A stretch of 64,000 bases of DNA from DATLXH01 sp035576005 (GTDB taxonomy: Bacteria > Acidobacteriota > Thermoanaerobaculia > Gp7-AA8): positions 1 to 64,000 of the forward strand of contig DATLXH010000037.1 in NCBI GenBank assembly GCA_035576005.1. The letters run 5' to 3'. This document shows positions 10,494-19,020 of the stretch, piece by piece. The position numbers and the translations under genes are program-made. The notes under the pieces are model-generated. The model was not told the origin of the DNA. It did not search any database and worked only from the letters and a program-made list of their open reading frames with translations. Positions within the stretch are counted from its first letter, which is position 1. Each line of letters begins with the position of its first letter.

Positions 10494-10675
10494 CGCCCAG
10501 CAACAGGAGCGAGTTCGGATGTGTTCAGGCTGAGGCGGCAACAGGATCGAGGTTCAGGCTGAGCTCGTTCGTCTGCCACAGGCGATGAACTGATTGCGGT
10601 AAATACAGGGGTCGTACCGTTTGCCTCCAGTCTTGACGGTGCCGCGTGCGAGTGCGAGTGTGTCAGCCAAATGCA

Positions 10676-10704
10676 TTGACTGCTGCATCATAGCGATGCA
10701 TAGT
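10676..10704 (+). promoter_or_regulatory. Candidate sigma-70 promoter with internal operator for the TA pair
   Basis: TTGACT (10676-10681) and CATAGT (10699-10704) are 17 bp apart and would start transcription almost exactly at the antitoxin ATG (10712). Between and across them lies a perfect 6-bp inverted repeat, TGCATC (10684-10689) and GATGCA (10695-10700), plus further TGCAT copies at 10672 and 10706. Such a palindrome in the spacer is the expected binding site for the ribbon-helix-helix antitoxin, giving autorepression. Confidence 0.5.
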
Positions 10705-10711
10705 CTGCATC

Positions 10712-10969
10712 ATGAAAGCGATCACGGTTCGCAACATTCCGCCCGAAGTGCAGAAACTGATTCGCGAACGATCTCGAAAGAAACGGCTCAGTGCTAATCG
10801 CGCCGTCCTCGACCTCCTGCTCGACCAGGCCGGCGCGGTAACGAAGCGCCAGCCAAGGCTGCATCACGACCTCGACGAACTTGCTGGTTCGTGGAGCGAA
10901 GCTGAGTCCCGCAGTTTCGACGAAGCCGTTGCGCTACAGCGTGGAATCGACGAAGAGTTGTGGCGATGA
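10712..10969 (+). CDS. FitA-like ribbon-helix-helix antitoxin
   Basis: The 85-residue protein begins KAITVRNIPPEVQKLIRERS, the classic N-terminal strand and helix of FitA/StbC-like antitoxins of the ribbon-helix-helix fold; the first strand binds DNA as a dimer. The C-terminal half is acidic and would wrap around the toxin. The stop codon overlaps the start of the downstream PIN toxin (ATGA), which couples translation. No ribosome site is seen, in keeping with a possible leaderless message from the promoter just upstream. Confidence 0.85.
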   Translation: MKAITVRNIPPEVQKLIRERSRKKRLSANRAVLDLLLDQAGAVTKRQPRLHHDLDELAGSWSEAESRSFDEAVALQRGIDEELWR

Positions 10970-11364
10970 GCCGCATCCTTCTCGATACTTCAGCGTACTC
11001 GGCCTTTCTTCGCGGACACTCAGGAGTCGTTCAGTCGATTCGCCAGTCCGAGGAGATTAGTCTGAATCCTGTGATTCTCGGGGAGACCTTGGCGGGTTTT
11101 CGCAAAGGAAATCGTCAACGCCGCAATGAAGAAGCGCTGGAGAAGTTCCTTTCGTCTCCGCGCGTGAACGTCGTCGACATTAACGCGGAGACCTCGGAGC
11201 GGTACGCAATCATTCTGGACAGCCTGCGACGCGCGGGGACTCCCGTCGCCAGCAATGATATCTGGATCGCTGCGAGCGCCATGCAGTTCGGCTTCCGCCT
11301 CGTCACTTTCGATACGGACTTTGAGCGGATTCCACACATTCTCCTGGAGCTACACGAGGCGTGA
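10966..11364 (+). CDS. VapC-type PIN-domain ribonuclease toxin
   Basis: Starting at the ATG that overlaps the antitoxin stop, the protein has 132 residues and a full PIN domain. The metal-binding acids are in place: D7 in LLDTSAY, E40 in GETLAGF, D98 in NDIWIAA and D116 in TFDTDF. VapC toxins cleave tRNA or rRNA when released from their antitoxin. A GTG at 10960 is an alternative start two residues upstream. Size, motif order and gene order are all typical, so the module is probably functional. Confidence 0.87.
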   Translation: MSRILLDTSAYSAFLRGHSGVVQSIRQSEEISLNPVILGETLAGFRKGNRQRRNEEALEKFLSSPRVNVVDINAETSERYAIILDSLRRAGTPVASNDIWIAASAMQFGFRLVTFDTDFERIPHILLELHEA

Positions 11365-11520
11365 GGTCTATGCGGGCTAACGGATTGCGCCCCTCGACTC
11401 GACCCAACGGGATGCAAAGAGTCGGAGTCCTCGATGGTTTCACCGCCCCGCGAGACCTCAACTGCCGTTAACGCCCGACATTCTCTCGCGGTGGAGGGAG
11501 GAGCGGGGGATCGACTTCCT

Positions 11521-11547
11521 ATTGTTCGCATGATTCAATCGAACAAT
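11521..11547. promoter_or_regulatory. 8-bp inverted repeat over the start of the TonB-C gene
   Basis: ATTGTTCG (11521-11528) and CGAACAAT (11540-11547) are perfect complements separated by 11 bp. The right arm ends on the first base of the TTG start codon at 11547. It could be an operator or an RNA hairpin that hides the start; sequence alone does not decide. Confidence 0.4.
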
Positions 11548-13127
11548 TGATAGCTAGAATTCTCACTGTCATCGCGCTGATGATCGCCTCTTCCGCGAAC
11601 GCTGCCGAAACAGCCGGGGCAGTGGCGCTGCTCGTGAACGAGCCTGACAACGCGATCGTTGCAGCGGGCATTACCAAAGCTCTGAGATCCCCTCTGCCGT
11701 TGGTTCGAGCCGCATCGGCCCGTGTTGCGAACGCACGCAAGCTCACTGCGCTCCTCCCCACTCTGCGCAGCACGTTGCAAGGCGAAACCGATGTCACCGC
11801 CGCTGCCGAAATGGCCACGGCCGCGGTGATGCTCGGGGAGTCCGACCTCGCGGCTTTGCTCGCGGTGAGCGACCGGTTCGGAAAACGTCTGGACCTGGCG
11901 ATCTCTGAAGGCGTGGCGCGACGCGGTGGTGCCATGGCGATCGACAACTACATCACCACCTTGCGCTCACGGGCGGTCCCATCCAATTACTTCCTCATGG
12001 CTTTATGGGGCCGTTGGGAACTACTGATTCCGACGACCTCCCGCATCCTTGGTCTCGGCGACGAGAGTGGATGGTCAATGCTGCTCGACGCAACGCGCCG
12101 ATCTGGCGTTACCGCGCCGGCGAATATTCTCGTCGCCTCGCTCTCCTCACGGTCCTCGGCAATCAGAGGGGCCACCATCTGGTTCCTCGTCCGCGGGTAT
12201 TCCCTCGACCCCGCCAGGATTCCTGCAGCGCTAAAGGGGGCTATCCAGGCCACGGGTGAAGTTGAGGCCATCTCTATGAGCGAAGAGTTCGCCCGCGAGC
12301 TTTTCCGGCGCCTTACCGGAGCCTCTCCCCGCGAAGAGAGCCGGTGGGTAGATTGGCTCGAAACTGGTGAAGGCCAGTCTTCCGTACTGATTGACAATGA
12401 TGTTGAAAAGCTTTTTTCCGCACGTGAGCGACAGGCCCGCTTGAAGGGTCGGCCGGGTTCCCCAGGGAAATCGTTGCGTGGAACCATTCCGTCCATCGAG
12501 CTTCCAGGCTCGCCCTATTACGTTCCCGCACCGCTGCCAGCGGGACTGGCCGGTGACGTGTTGCGGGAGACCCGCTGTCAAGGGCAGTGGATGGGATTGG
12601 CTGGAACTGTGGTGGACTCGAGCGGCCGCGTGCAATCTGTAGACGTCAGCAAAGTCTCCACGGATGAGCGTTGCCGCATCGCTCTGTCGACTCTGTTCCG
12701 GTTATCGCTGGCGGAGACCACGTCTTTCCGTAGTCAGCTGAAAAGTGAGCATGTCGTGGTCAAAGCTTCGGGGGCGTCACTTTGTCTCGATGCAGCCTCT
12801 CCCGAGAGTCAAAGCGGAGAGACGACACCACTGATGGTGGGGGGAGCGGTCAAGGCCCCGGTCTCGACTCGCCGGGTCGACCCTATTTTTCCGGATGATG
12901 CGCGCAAGGCCATGAAGGGAGCCAGTGTCAGCGTGGTTGCCGAGTGCGTAATTACCCGGGCCGGCTGCCTCCGAAACATCCAGCTGATCCAACAATCTCC
13001 CTTCCCATCCATCAACGGAGCGGTGATCCTCGCGCTCTCGCAATGGAAGTTCAAGCCGGGAACGCTGAACGGAAAACCGGTCGACGTGCTCTTTGAACTG
13101 ACCGTGAACTTCAAGAGCGGATTTTGA
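11547..13127 (+). CDS. Exported protein with HEAT-like N-part and TonB C-terminal domain
   Basis: The 526-residue protein starts at a TTG; no in-frame ATG precedes the signal peptide (residues 1-19, hydrophobic, ending SSANA). Residues 20-270 are alanine-rich helices that look like HEAT or armadillo repeats. Two stretches near the C-terminus resemble TonB-C or TonB-like folds; the clearer, about 440-526, contains RRVDPIFPDDARKAM and ALSQWKFKPGTLNGKPV, which is the standard pattern of that domain. It has no membrane anchor beyond the signal, so it is likely a free periplasmic protein rather than an energy transducer. No TonB-dependent receptor or ExbBD is nearby. Function is unknown. Confidence 0.75.
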   Translation: MIARILTVIALMIASSANAAETAGAVALLVNEPDNAIVAAGITKALRSPLPLVRAASARVANARKLTALLPTLRSTLQGETDVTAAAEMATAAVMLGESDLAALLAVSDRFGKRLDLAISEGVARRGGAMAIDNYITTLRSRAVPSNYFLMALWGRWELLIPTTSRILGLGDESGWSMLLDATRRSGVTAPANILVASLSSRSSAIRGATIWFLVRGYSLDPARIPAALKGAIQATGEVEAISMSEEFARELFRRLTGASPREESRWVDWLETGEGQSSVLIDNDVEKLFSARERQARLKGRPGSPGKSLRGTIPSIELPGSPYYVPAPLPAGLAGDVLRETRCQGQWMGLAGTVVDSSGRVQSVDVSKVSTDERCRIALSTLFRLSLAETTSFRSQLKSEHVVVKASGASLCLDAASPESQSGETTPLMVGGAVKAPVSTRRVDPIFPDDARKAMKGASVSVVAECVITRAGCLRNIQLIQQSPFPSINGAVILALSQWKFKPGTLNGKPVDVLFELTVNFKSGF

Positions 13128-13133
13128 CCTGGA

Positions 13134-13355
13134 TCAATTTGCCGCGATCACGTGCTCCTGAACCTGGACCGAATCCATGAGCCACGCGCGGCCGAGGAGC
13201 TCGTTCGCGTTCTGCCTGAAAAATTTGAAGAAGATGCCGTTGATGTTGAGGCTGTGTTTCTCAGCCAGGTATCGAACGATCCGCTCGGACGATACGCTCG
13301 TGTTTCTGGCTCGGGAGTTCGGGATCGACAGCAGCAGACCGTAGTAGGGGGTCAT
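13134..13355 (-). pseudogene. C-terminal remnant of a nuclease-like (DUF91-type) protein
   Basis: About 73 residues on the minus strand read SSERIVRYLAEKH then NINGIFFKFF and GRAWLMDS. This matches what I recall of the C-terminal part of a family of PDDEXK/DUF91-like proteins of unknown role, where an ERIV-YL helix is followed by a strand ending in FF and an R-WL(I/M)D motif. The N-terminal part is missing: upstream of 13355 the sequence changes into GGGGGTCA-type repeat strings. It therefore looks like a gene fragment truncated at a repeat. The assignment is by eye. Confidence 0.4.
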
Positions 13356-13500
13356 GCAGAGACCGGGGGTCAGACCTCTACTCGTCTCAGCAAATTCTGC
13401 ATGTGATGAGCCAGAAGAAGAGAGTAAAAAGGGTCGCAGCTTCGTCAGATGTTACGATTCCGACTGTCAGCCAATGCAGGCCAGCCTCGGAACCAGTAAA

Positions 13501-13632
13501 GTGAAAAAGAAGACGCCACCGTCCGACCCCAACATCCCGAAGTGTCCGGTATGCGGTCGACGATCGACCGTGCGAAAGATCGAAGAGCGCATGCACTACT
13601 GCGATCACTGCCAGCAGGCGTTTACGAAGTGA
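13501..13632 (+). CDS. Small zinc-ribbon protein
   Basis: From a GTG at 13501 the frame encodes 43 residues with two Cys pairs, CPVCG and CDHC, separated by 17 residues rich in charged side chains: a minimal four-cysteine zinc ribbon. An ATG at 13474 would give 52 residues; the longer frame upstream of that runs through repeat sequence and is unlikely to be translated. Proteins of this shape bind nucleic acid or act as small regulators, but nothing nearby shows the role. It could also be the tail of a lost larger gene. Confidence 0.5.
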   Translation: MKKKTPPSDPNIPKCPVCGRRSTVRKIEERMHYCDHCQQAFTK

Positions 13633-13941
13633 TCTCGGACGAAAGGCGGCGAGGGTTTCCGCGAGCGTTACTCTGAATGACGTGAGCTCTCACCCGTTTT
13701 CCACGAGCCACCTCTCCCGGGGAGAGGGGAGACCCACCTGCCACCGCTCGCCGATCGAATCACTTTGCTGTTCAAGGCGGCGACTGCGACGTTCCGTGAG
13801 TTGACCAATCTGGGCCTGTCGTTGACCCGACAGACAAGAGTGTCTGTCCTACATCCCGCGCTCTCACTCGGCGCTTGCACACCACCCTCTCCATCGGGAG
13901 GTGGATTCGGCCCGTCCGGCTGTGTTACCTCATCCAGCTGT
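13633..13941. repeat. Intergenic gap with three kinds of palindromic repeat
   Basis: This gap contains CTCTCCCGGGGAGAGGGG near 13710, the palindromic unit GACAGACAAGAGTGTCTGTC at 13829-13848 followed by CTACA, and ACCCTCTCC...GGGAGGTGG near 13885. The second recurs at 23766, 41458 and 41516, and the first belongs to the same class as the long elements at 23029 and 42832. No gene is visible. Confidence 0.65.
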
Positions 13942-15099
13942 CTAAATTTTCAGATCCACAGCCGAATCCCTGCCCGGTCCTCGGTCATGGAGAAGTGACT
14001 GAACCTTTCGCGTCAACTCTTCCAGTCCGTATGGCTTCGACAGGAAACCGACTGGGGAAGGCTGGTCGAACTCCTCGAGCAGTCGATGGTCTCCGTGGCC
14101 CGTGGAAAAGATTGTAGGGAGATCCGGATACCACTTCGCCACTTCGCGGTACACCTCGACGCCACTCATGTCGGGCAGACCCACGTCGAGAATCAGCAGG
14201 TCGGGCGGATTAGATCTCAATCTGTCCAGCGCCGTATCACCGCGGGTCACCCATTCACAATGCACTCCCTCCATGTCCAGCAATTGCGATAGACCCTCAC
14301 CAACAGACAGCTCGTCCTCCACCAGGACCACGGACCGGATGGAACTCCAAGTGCCATCCACCTCTTCCACGCGAGTTGCCGTCGTGGTCTCCGGTCGAGA
14401 CTTCCTCAGGAGAAGATGGAACGTGGTTCCTCGGCCGGGGACACTATCCACATCGATCTGCCCTCCGTGCGCCGCTACGATCTGATGCACGATTGCCAGG
14501 CCCAGACCTGTCCCACGCGAGCCCTTCGTCGTGAAGAGTGGCTCGAATATGTGACCGATGACGTGGGGCGGGATCCCTTGCCCTTCATCGCTGACGGTCA
14601 GATGCGCATAGTTCTCGAACGTACCAGCTCCAGTCTCGAAACGCTCATAAGTCTCGGGAGGGCATGAAACGAGGCGCACGCTTATCATGCCTCCGGAGGG
14701 CATCGCGTCCCGGGCATTGATTGCCAGGTTCACGACTACCTGTTGCAGCCGCGCCGCGTCTCCTGTTAGATGTAACCCCTCTTCGCAGAAGAAGGCGAGG
14801 CTTGTTGCGTTATCGAGTCTCGATCTGAGCTCGTCACTCACGTCGGCCAGAAGTTGAGAGGCATCCAGCGGTTTGAGCTCCAGCTCTCCGGTGGCACGCG
14901 TGAATCGGAGGATGTCCTCGGTGATGACCTTCCCCCGCTCCGTACTCTTCAGGATATGTTCCGTTGCTTTTTGCAGCACGGGGTCACCCTGGGTTCGCCC
15001 CCTGATGATCTCGGCGAAAGGCATGATGCCCATCATGACGTTGCTTATTTCGTGCGCGAGAGTCGCCGCGAGGCGACCCAGGCTGTTGATGCGGTCCAC
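13942..15099 (-). CDS. Histidine kinase catalytic half plus receiver domain
   Basis: This frame encodes 385 residues from a GTG at 15099: a HisKA helix with phospho-acceptor H16 (TLAHEISN), an ATPase domain with N box (NLAINARDAM), G1 (DEGQGI) and G2 (GTGLGLAIV), then a receiver domain with the phospho-aspartate in LLILDVGLPD. It has no sensor of its own. The sensor half lies directly upstream in a different frame, and the two overlap between 14984 and 15099, so they were almost certainly one hybrid kinase of about 950 residues. The REC domain would take the phosphate from H16 and pass it to an unseen partner. No output gene is adjacent. Confidence 0.88.
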   Translation of the reverse strand: MDRINSLGRLAATLAHEISNVMMGIMPFAEIIRGRTQGDPVLQKATEHILKSTERGKVITEDILRFTRATGELELKPLDASQLLADVSDELRSRLDNATSLAFFCEEGLHLTGDAARLQQVVVNLAINARDAMPSGGMISVRLVSCPPETYERFETGAGTFENYAHLTVSDEGQGIPPHVIGHIFEPLFTTKGSRGTGLGLAIVHQIVAAHGGQIDVDSVPGRGTTFHLLLRKSRPETTTATRVEEVDGTWSSIRSVVLVEDELSVGEGLSQLLDMEGVHCEWVTRGDTALDRLRSNPPDLLILDVGLPDMSGVEVYREVAKWYPDLPTIFSTGHGDHRLLEEFDQPSPVGFLSKPYGLEELTRKVQSLLHDRGPGRDSAVDLKI

Positions 15100-16801
15100 G
15101 CTCGAGACGTTGCTTCATCCGTTTGTGTTCGGAGATGTTGCTGACCACAGCCAGCAAATGCGGCACACCGCCCATGAGGAACGCGGTCCCGTGCAAGGCC
15201 ACGTTTACCTCGCCTCCATCCTGCTTCAGATGGACCGCTTCTGCATAGTATGGCTCGCCGGCAGCGGCGCGAGCTGCAAACGTTTCGAGCTTGCCATGGT
15301 CCGCGGGCCTTACGAGCTCCGTGGCCGGTCGTCCGATCAACTCCTCGAAGGTGTATCCGTGCATCTCGCAAGCTGCTTTGTTCGCCGTTACGATCCGGCC
15401 TGTGAGGTCGATGATGAGGATTGCGTCGGTAACTGCCTCGACGATCGCGCGATACTGTTCCTCCTGCTGCCATAGACGGTTGAGAGTCTGCACGCGGTCT
15501 GTAATGTCGCTACAGTTCAGAATCATCGCTTTTAAAGTTGGATGCTCGAGCTGGTTGGAGATCGTGACCTCTATCCAGCGCACATCCCCATTCTCGTGAA
15601 TCACCCGGAACGCCTGCGTCCTCGCTTCCCTCCGCTTCGTTGCTGCCCGGAAGACGGACGTCACCCATTCCTGCTGATCGGCGTGTACGAAGGCAAACGC
15701 GGATTGTCCGATCACGTCTTCGTCACGGCGACCAAAGAGCCGGCGTGCAGACGGAGATCTGTAGAGCACAATCCCGTCCGCGTCCGCGAGAAGCAAAGCC
15801 TCGGCGGAATGCTCGAGCAGTGCCTCTGACCGCTCCACAGTGATGCGCATCTCTTGCTCAGCGCGGAGTCTTTCAATGACCAGTGCCGCCACGGATGTGG
15901 CGAGCTCGAACACTCCCTGCTGACGTGCGTCAGGCTTTTGAGGTTGCAGAAAGTAGATCGCCAGAGTGCCGAGCAGGACTCCATCGACGCCAAATATCGG
16001 CACTGCCAGGCAGGCAGACATTCCCGATGAGAGAGCGCCTTCCCGATAGTTGCTGAACAGCGGATCGCTGGCGATCTCCTCGACGTAAACCGACTTTCGG
16101 CGATAGGCGGCGGTGCCCGAGGCTTCTTCCGCGGGGCCAATGGGGAGCGGGGTCAGGAACGCCGCGTGTGCTGCCGGCAGAGACGGTGCCGCCATGAGTC
16201 GAAGATACTTTCCATTGTCGCTCACACAGAACAGGGCGGACTTCCCTCCCGGACTTCGCTGCTCCACAAATTCGGTGATGCGCCGCAGCGCCTGGACGGG
16301 ATCGGCGTGAGCCGCCAGGCCTTTGAGCAGAGTCAACTCGCCGCTGGAGAAGTCAACCTCACCCTTGTGCGAGCCCACATCTCCGGGCGGCGAGCTCGTC
16401 GCGATTCGCTCTCGTGGCTTTTGATCGTGCGTTTGCAACTTTCGGATGATCAAGCCGACGACGGTGGCCTCGGCCGTGCCTCCGGACTGTTTCGAAAGCT
16501 CGACGGTGAACTTCGAGCCGTCGCGATGCACTGCTTCCGACTGTACTGCCCGACAGGTGTCTGCGTCGTTACAGTCAGCCACACCGGGCATTCCATTGAG
16601 TCCGGCGTGACTGCTCTCGGGTACGAGCGTGCGGAGGTCCTTCCCAATCAGCTGGCAGGTACCGTAGCCGAACATCCGCTCCGCGATGTCGTTGGCAAAC
16701 ATGATCGTCTCCACGTGGTCTGTAACGATTACAGCGTCGGTGGAACGATCAGCAACAGAGTTCCCCCTCCCGGGTAAAGCCTGCTTCATATCAAAGGGCA
16801 A
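14984..16801 (-). CDS. Sensor half of hybrid histidine kinase (PAS-GAF-PAS-PAS)
   Basis: The 605-residue frame carries a PAS domain (about 15-140), a GAF domain (about 150-317), and two more PAS domains (about 320-440 and 445-570, the latter with NKAACEMHGYTFEELIGRP). Sequence similarity ends at SEHKRMKQRLE near 15101; the last 35 residues are out-of-frame kinase sequence. One extra base, or two missing bases, at about 15098-15101 explains the split. There is no transmembrane segment, so it would sense a cytoplasmic cue such as redox, light or a small ligand. It diverges from the KaiC cluster across a 270-bp gap. Confidence 0.86.
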   Translation of the reverse strand: MPFDMKQALPGRGNSVADRSTDAVIVTDHVETIMFANDIAERMFGYGTCQLIGKDLRTLVPESSHAGLNGMPGVADCNDADTCRAVQSEAVHRDGSKFTVELSKQSGGTAEATVVGLIIRKLQTHDQKPRERIATSSPPGDVGSHKGEVDFSSGELTLLKGLAAHADPVQALRRITEFVEQRSPGGKSALFCVSDNGKYLRLMAAPSLPAAHAAFLTPLPIGPAEEASGTAAYRRKSVYVEEIASDPLFSNYREGALSSGMSACLAVPIFGVDGVLLGTLAIYFLQPQKPDARQQGVFELATSVAALVIERLRAEQEMRITVERSEALLEHSAEALLLADADGIVLYRSPSARRLFGRRDEDVIGQSAFAFVHADQQEWVTSVFRAATKRREARTQAFRVIHENGDVRWIEVTISNQLEHPTLKAMILNCSDITDRVQTLNRLWQQEEQYRAIVEAVTDAILIIDLTGRIVTANKAACEMHGYTFEELIGRPATELVRPADHGKLETFAARAAAGEPYYAEAVHLKQDGGEVNVALHGTAFLMGGVPHLLAVVSNISEHKRMKQRLERGPHQQPGSPRGDSRARNKQRHDGHHAFRRDHQGANPG

Positions 16802-17071
16802 TGCACATTCTCATCCCGCCCGCTTGCAGAGCAGGGGGAATGGAGTTGTTCTTTGCTTCAAACGATAGTTCCTGGGGAACAGTGGGACAGCGCTCACTGG
16901 AACTATTGCTTCAGCTGGAAAAAAGGCGCACAACGGAGAATTCCGGGCACTGATGGCTGGACTCATGCACCAACAGAGTCCTCCGCATAGGACATTTCTG
17001 ACACGACAACCAACCTGATAACGTAGCTCGGCATCCAAGCAGGAATCAGATGCGAGCTAAGATGAACGTTC

Positions 17072-17509
17072 ATGACGACGCCGCCTAACACTGTGCTGTC
17101 ATCAGTCGCGACGACTGTGCTGCGAAGCCGTGTCGATTCCCGCACGGATGCGGACACCGTTGTCGCGATTACGCGACGGACCTATGACGATCTGGCTGGG
17201 GTGCTCGTACCGTTAATTGGGGAGGTCGGACTCACTGCGTTGAGCTCGCGGGCGTTGCACCTGGCCATGCGCGACTATCCGGGGAGTCAGGTCGCCGGGC
17301 CGAGTGAAGCCGTCGATCTATCCGATCAGATCCACAGCTGGCTCGATCGGCAGGATGACAACCTTAGAATCGATGCGGCTTCCGCGATGATTTCCGCATT
17401 GGGCGGGCTGCTCGTGACTTTCATCGGTGAACCGTTGACTATGCGCCTCGTCCAGAAGGCGTGGCCGGAAGGCTTTCCCGATGGGAGCTCATTGGAGACA
17501 CACCCATGA
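17072..17509 (+). CDS. Conserved unknown protein upstream of KaiC-like gene
   Basis: This 145-residue protein has no catalytic motif I recognise. Its middle reads ALSSRALHLAMRDYP and its end has a hydrophobic patch, LGGLLVTFIGEPLTMRLV, a pattern I have seen in small proteins coded beside histidine kinases and KaiC-like ATPases in other bacteria. Its stop overlaps the ATG of the KaiC-like gene by four bases (ATGA), so the two are translationally coupled and probably work together. It may be an adaptor or sensor for the ATPase. It faces away from the hybrid kinase, and the 270-bp gap between them should hold both promoters. Confidence 0.7.
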   Translation: MTTPPNTVLSSVATTVLRSRVDSRTDADTVVAITRRTYDDLAGVLVPLIGEVGLTALSSRALHLAMRDYPGSQVAGPSEAVDLSDQIHSWLDRQDDNLRIDAASAMISALGGLLVTFIGEPLTMRLVQKAWPEGFPDGSSLETHP

Positions 17510-18981
17510 CCACCGAAAAGGTTCAGATTCGTAAACTCCCAACAGCAGTCCTCGGTCTCGACGAGATTCTTGGTGGTGGGATCCCGGAGTTCTCCTTCAA
17601 CCTCATCGCCGGGTCGCCTGGCTCGGGCAAGACGACACTGGCGCACCAGATCATATTCGGTCTCTGCGGGCCGGAATGCCGTGCGTTGTACTTTACGGTC
17701 GTGGGCGAGCCACCTCTCAAGATGCTGCGCTACCAGCAGCAGTACACGTTTTTTGATGCTGCGCGTGTCAACGAATCGATCCGATTCGTCAATCTCGGCC
17801 AGGAGCTTCTGGATGGGTCTCTGGAGAAGGTTCTTGCAAGTATCGTCCGTGAAGTGGAAGCAACCAGTCCCGCGATCGTCGTCGTCGATTCTTTTCGCAC
17901 CGTCGCGCAGTCGGTGGGAGGAGCTCCTGGTGGGGATCTCGAGTTGCAACGCTTCGTTCAGCAGCTCGCCGTCAAGCTCACAGGCTGGGAAGCAACGACG
18001 TTTCTCATTGGTGAGTACGACCTGAGCGAGAGTGGGCAGAATCCCATCTTCACAGTCGCCGACGGCGTCCTGTGGCTCGATCAAAGCGTCGATCGCAATT
18101 CCATGGTTCGCAAAATTCAGATTACGAAAATGCGGGGCCAGTCCCCCAGCCCCGGCTTACACACGTATCGGATCACCGACGATGGAATCGAGATCTTCCC
18201 TCGGGTCATCATCGGCAAGCCGAAGAAGGAGACCGGCGCCGGGGCCAAGCCACGAAAACGCCTTTCCGTTGGAGTGAAGAAACTCGATGAAATGCTCGGA
18301 GGAGGGATCCCCGAAGGGTACTCGATGCTGATATCCGGGCCCTCCGGCTCCGGCAAGAGCGTACTGGCAACGCAGTTCCTCATGGAGGGGGTGGAAAACA
18401 AGGAGCCCGGCATCATTGCGGTCTTCGAGAAGCGCCCCAGCATCTATTCTGAAGCAACGCCGGGCGGTTCGAAGTTCGACCAGATGGTGCAGGAGCAGAA
18501 GATCGGGATCATCCAGATGCGTCCGCTCGACCTGTCCATCGACGAAGTGCTGCGCGAGATCATCGTGGAGATCCACCGCATGAAAGCGCGCCGTCTGGTG
18601 ATTGACTCCCTGTCAGGTTTTGAGCTGGCGCTGGCACCGACGTTTCGTCGGGACTTCAGAGAGTCTCTCTACAGGATGGTCGCCGTGCTTACTGGAATGG
18701 GGATGACCATGATGATGACTGCTGAGGTGGAGGACAGCTATGTGGATCTCAAATTCAGTCCGCATGGGACTGCCTTCCTGACTGACGCCATCATCATGCA
18801 GCGATACATCGAACTGAAGGGGCGGTTGCAGTCGATCATGGCCGTCGTCAAAGTGCGCGGAAGCGTTCACAGCAAAGAGCTCCACACTTTCGAGATCACC
18901 GATAAGGGGATTGTGGTAGGCAAGACGCTGGGCAACTACGAAGGATTGCTTACCGGCAGTCCGGACCTTGCGAAAGGTTGA
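17506..18981 (+). CDS. KaiC-like tandem RecA-fold ATPase
   Basis: The ATG at 17506 follows GGAGA by a good spacing and gives 491 residues. Two RecA/RAD55-like domains lie in tandem: Walker A at residues 36-44 (GSPGSGKTT) and 278-285 (GPSGSGKS), each with a Walker B-like strand (VVVDSF and LVIDSL). This double layout matches KaiC, but the phospho-Ser/Thr pair of clock KaiC cannot be identified, and no kaiA or kaiB is present. Such proteins form hexamers and are often linked to histidine kinases; here two kinases follow on the same strand. A role as a signalling switch rather than a clock is the safer reading. Confidence 0.9.
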   Translation: MTTEKVQIRKLPTAVLGLDEILGGGIPEFSFNLIAGSPGSGKTTLAHQIIFGLCGPECRALYFTVVGEPPLKMLRYQQQYTFFDAARVNESIRFVNLGQELLDGSLEKVLASIVREVEATSPAIVVVDSFRTVAQSVGGAPGGDLELQRFVQQLAVKLTGWEATTFLIGEYDLSESGQNPIFTVADGVLWLDQSVDRNSMVRKIQITKMRGQSPSPGLHTYRITDDGIEIFPRVIIGKPKKETGAGAKPRKRLSVGVKKLDEMLGGGIPEGYSMLISGPSGSGKSVLATQFLMEGVENKEPGIIAVFEKRPSIYSEATPGGSKFDQMVQEQKIGIIQMRPLDLSIDEVLREIIVEIHRMKARRLVIDSLSGFELALAPTFRRDFRESLYRMVAVLTGMGMTMMMTAEVEDSYVDLKFSPHGTAFLTDAIIMQRYIELKGRLQSIMAVVKVRGSVHSKELHTFEITDKGIVVGKTLGNYEGLLTGSPDLAKG

Positions 18982-19020
18982 CCGCTTGCAAACTGTCGAT
19001 GAGTGGGATAATAAAGTGGC

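Noticed and set aside
17506..18981. Naming the KaiC-like gene as a circadian clock kaiC
   Set aside because: The clock phosphorylation pair could not be identified and kaiA/kaiB are absent; a general KaiC-like signalling ATPase is the supported call.
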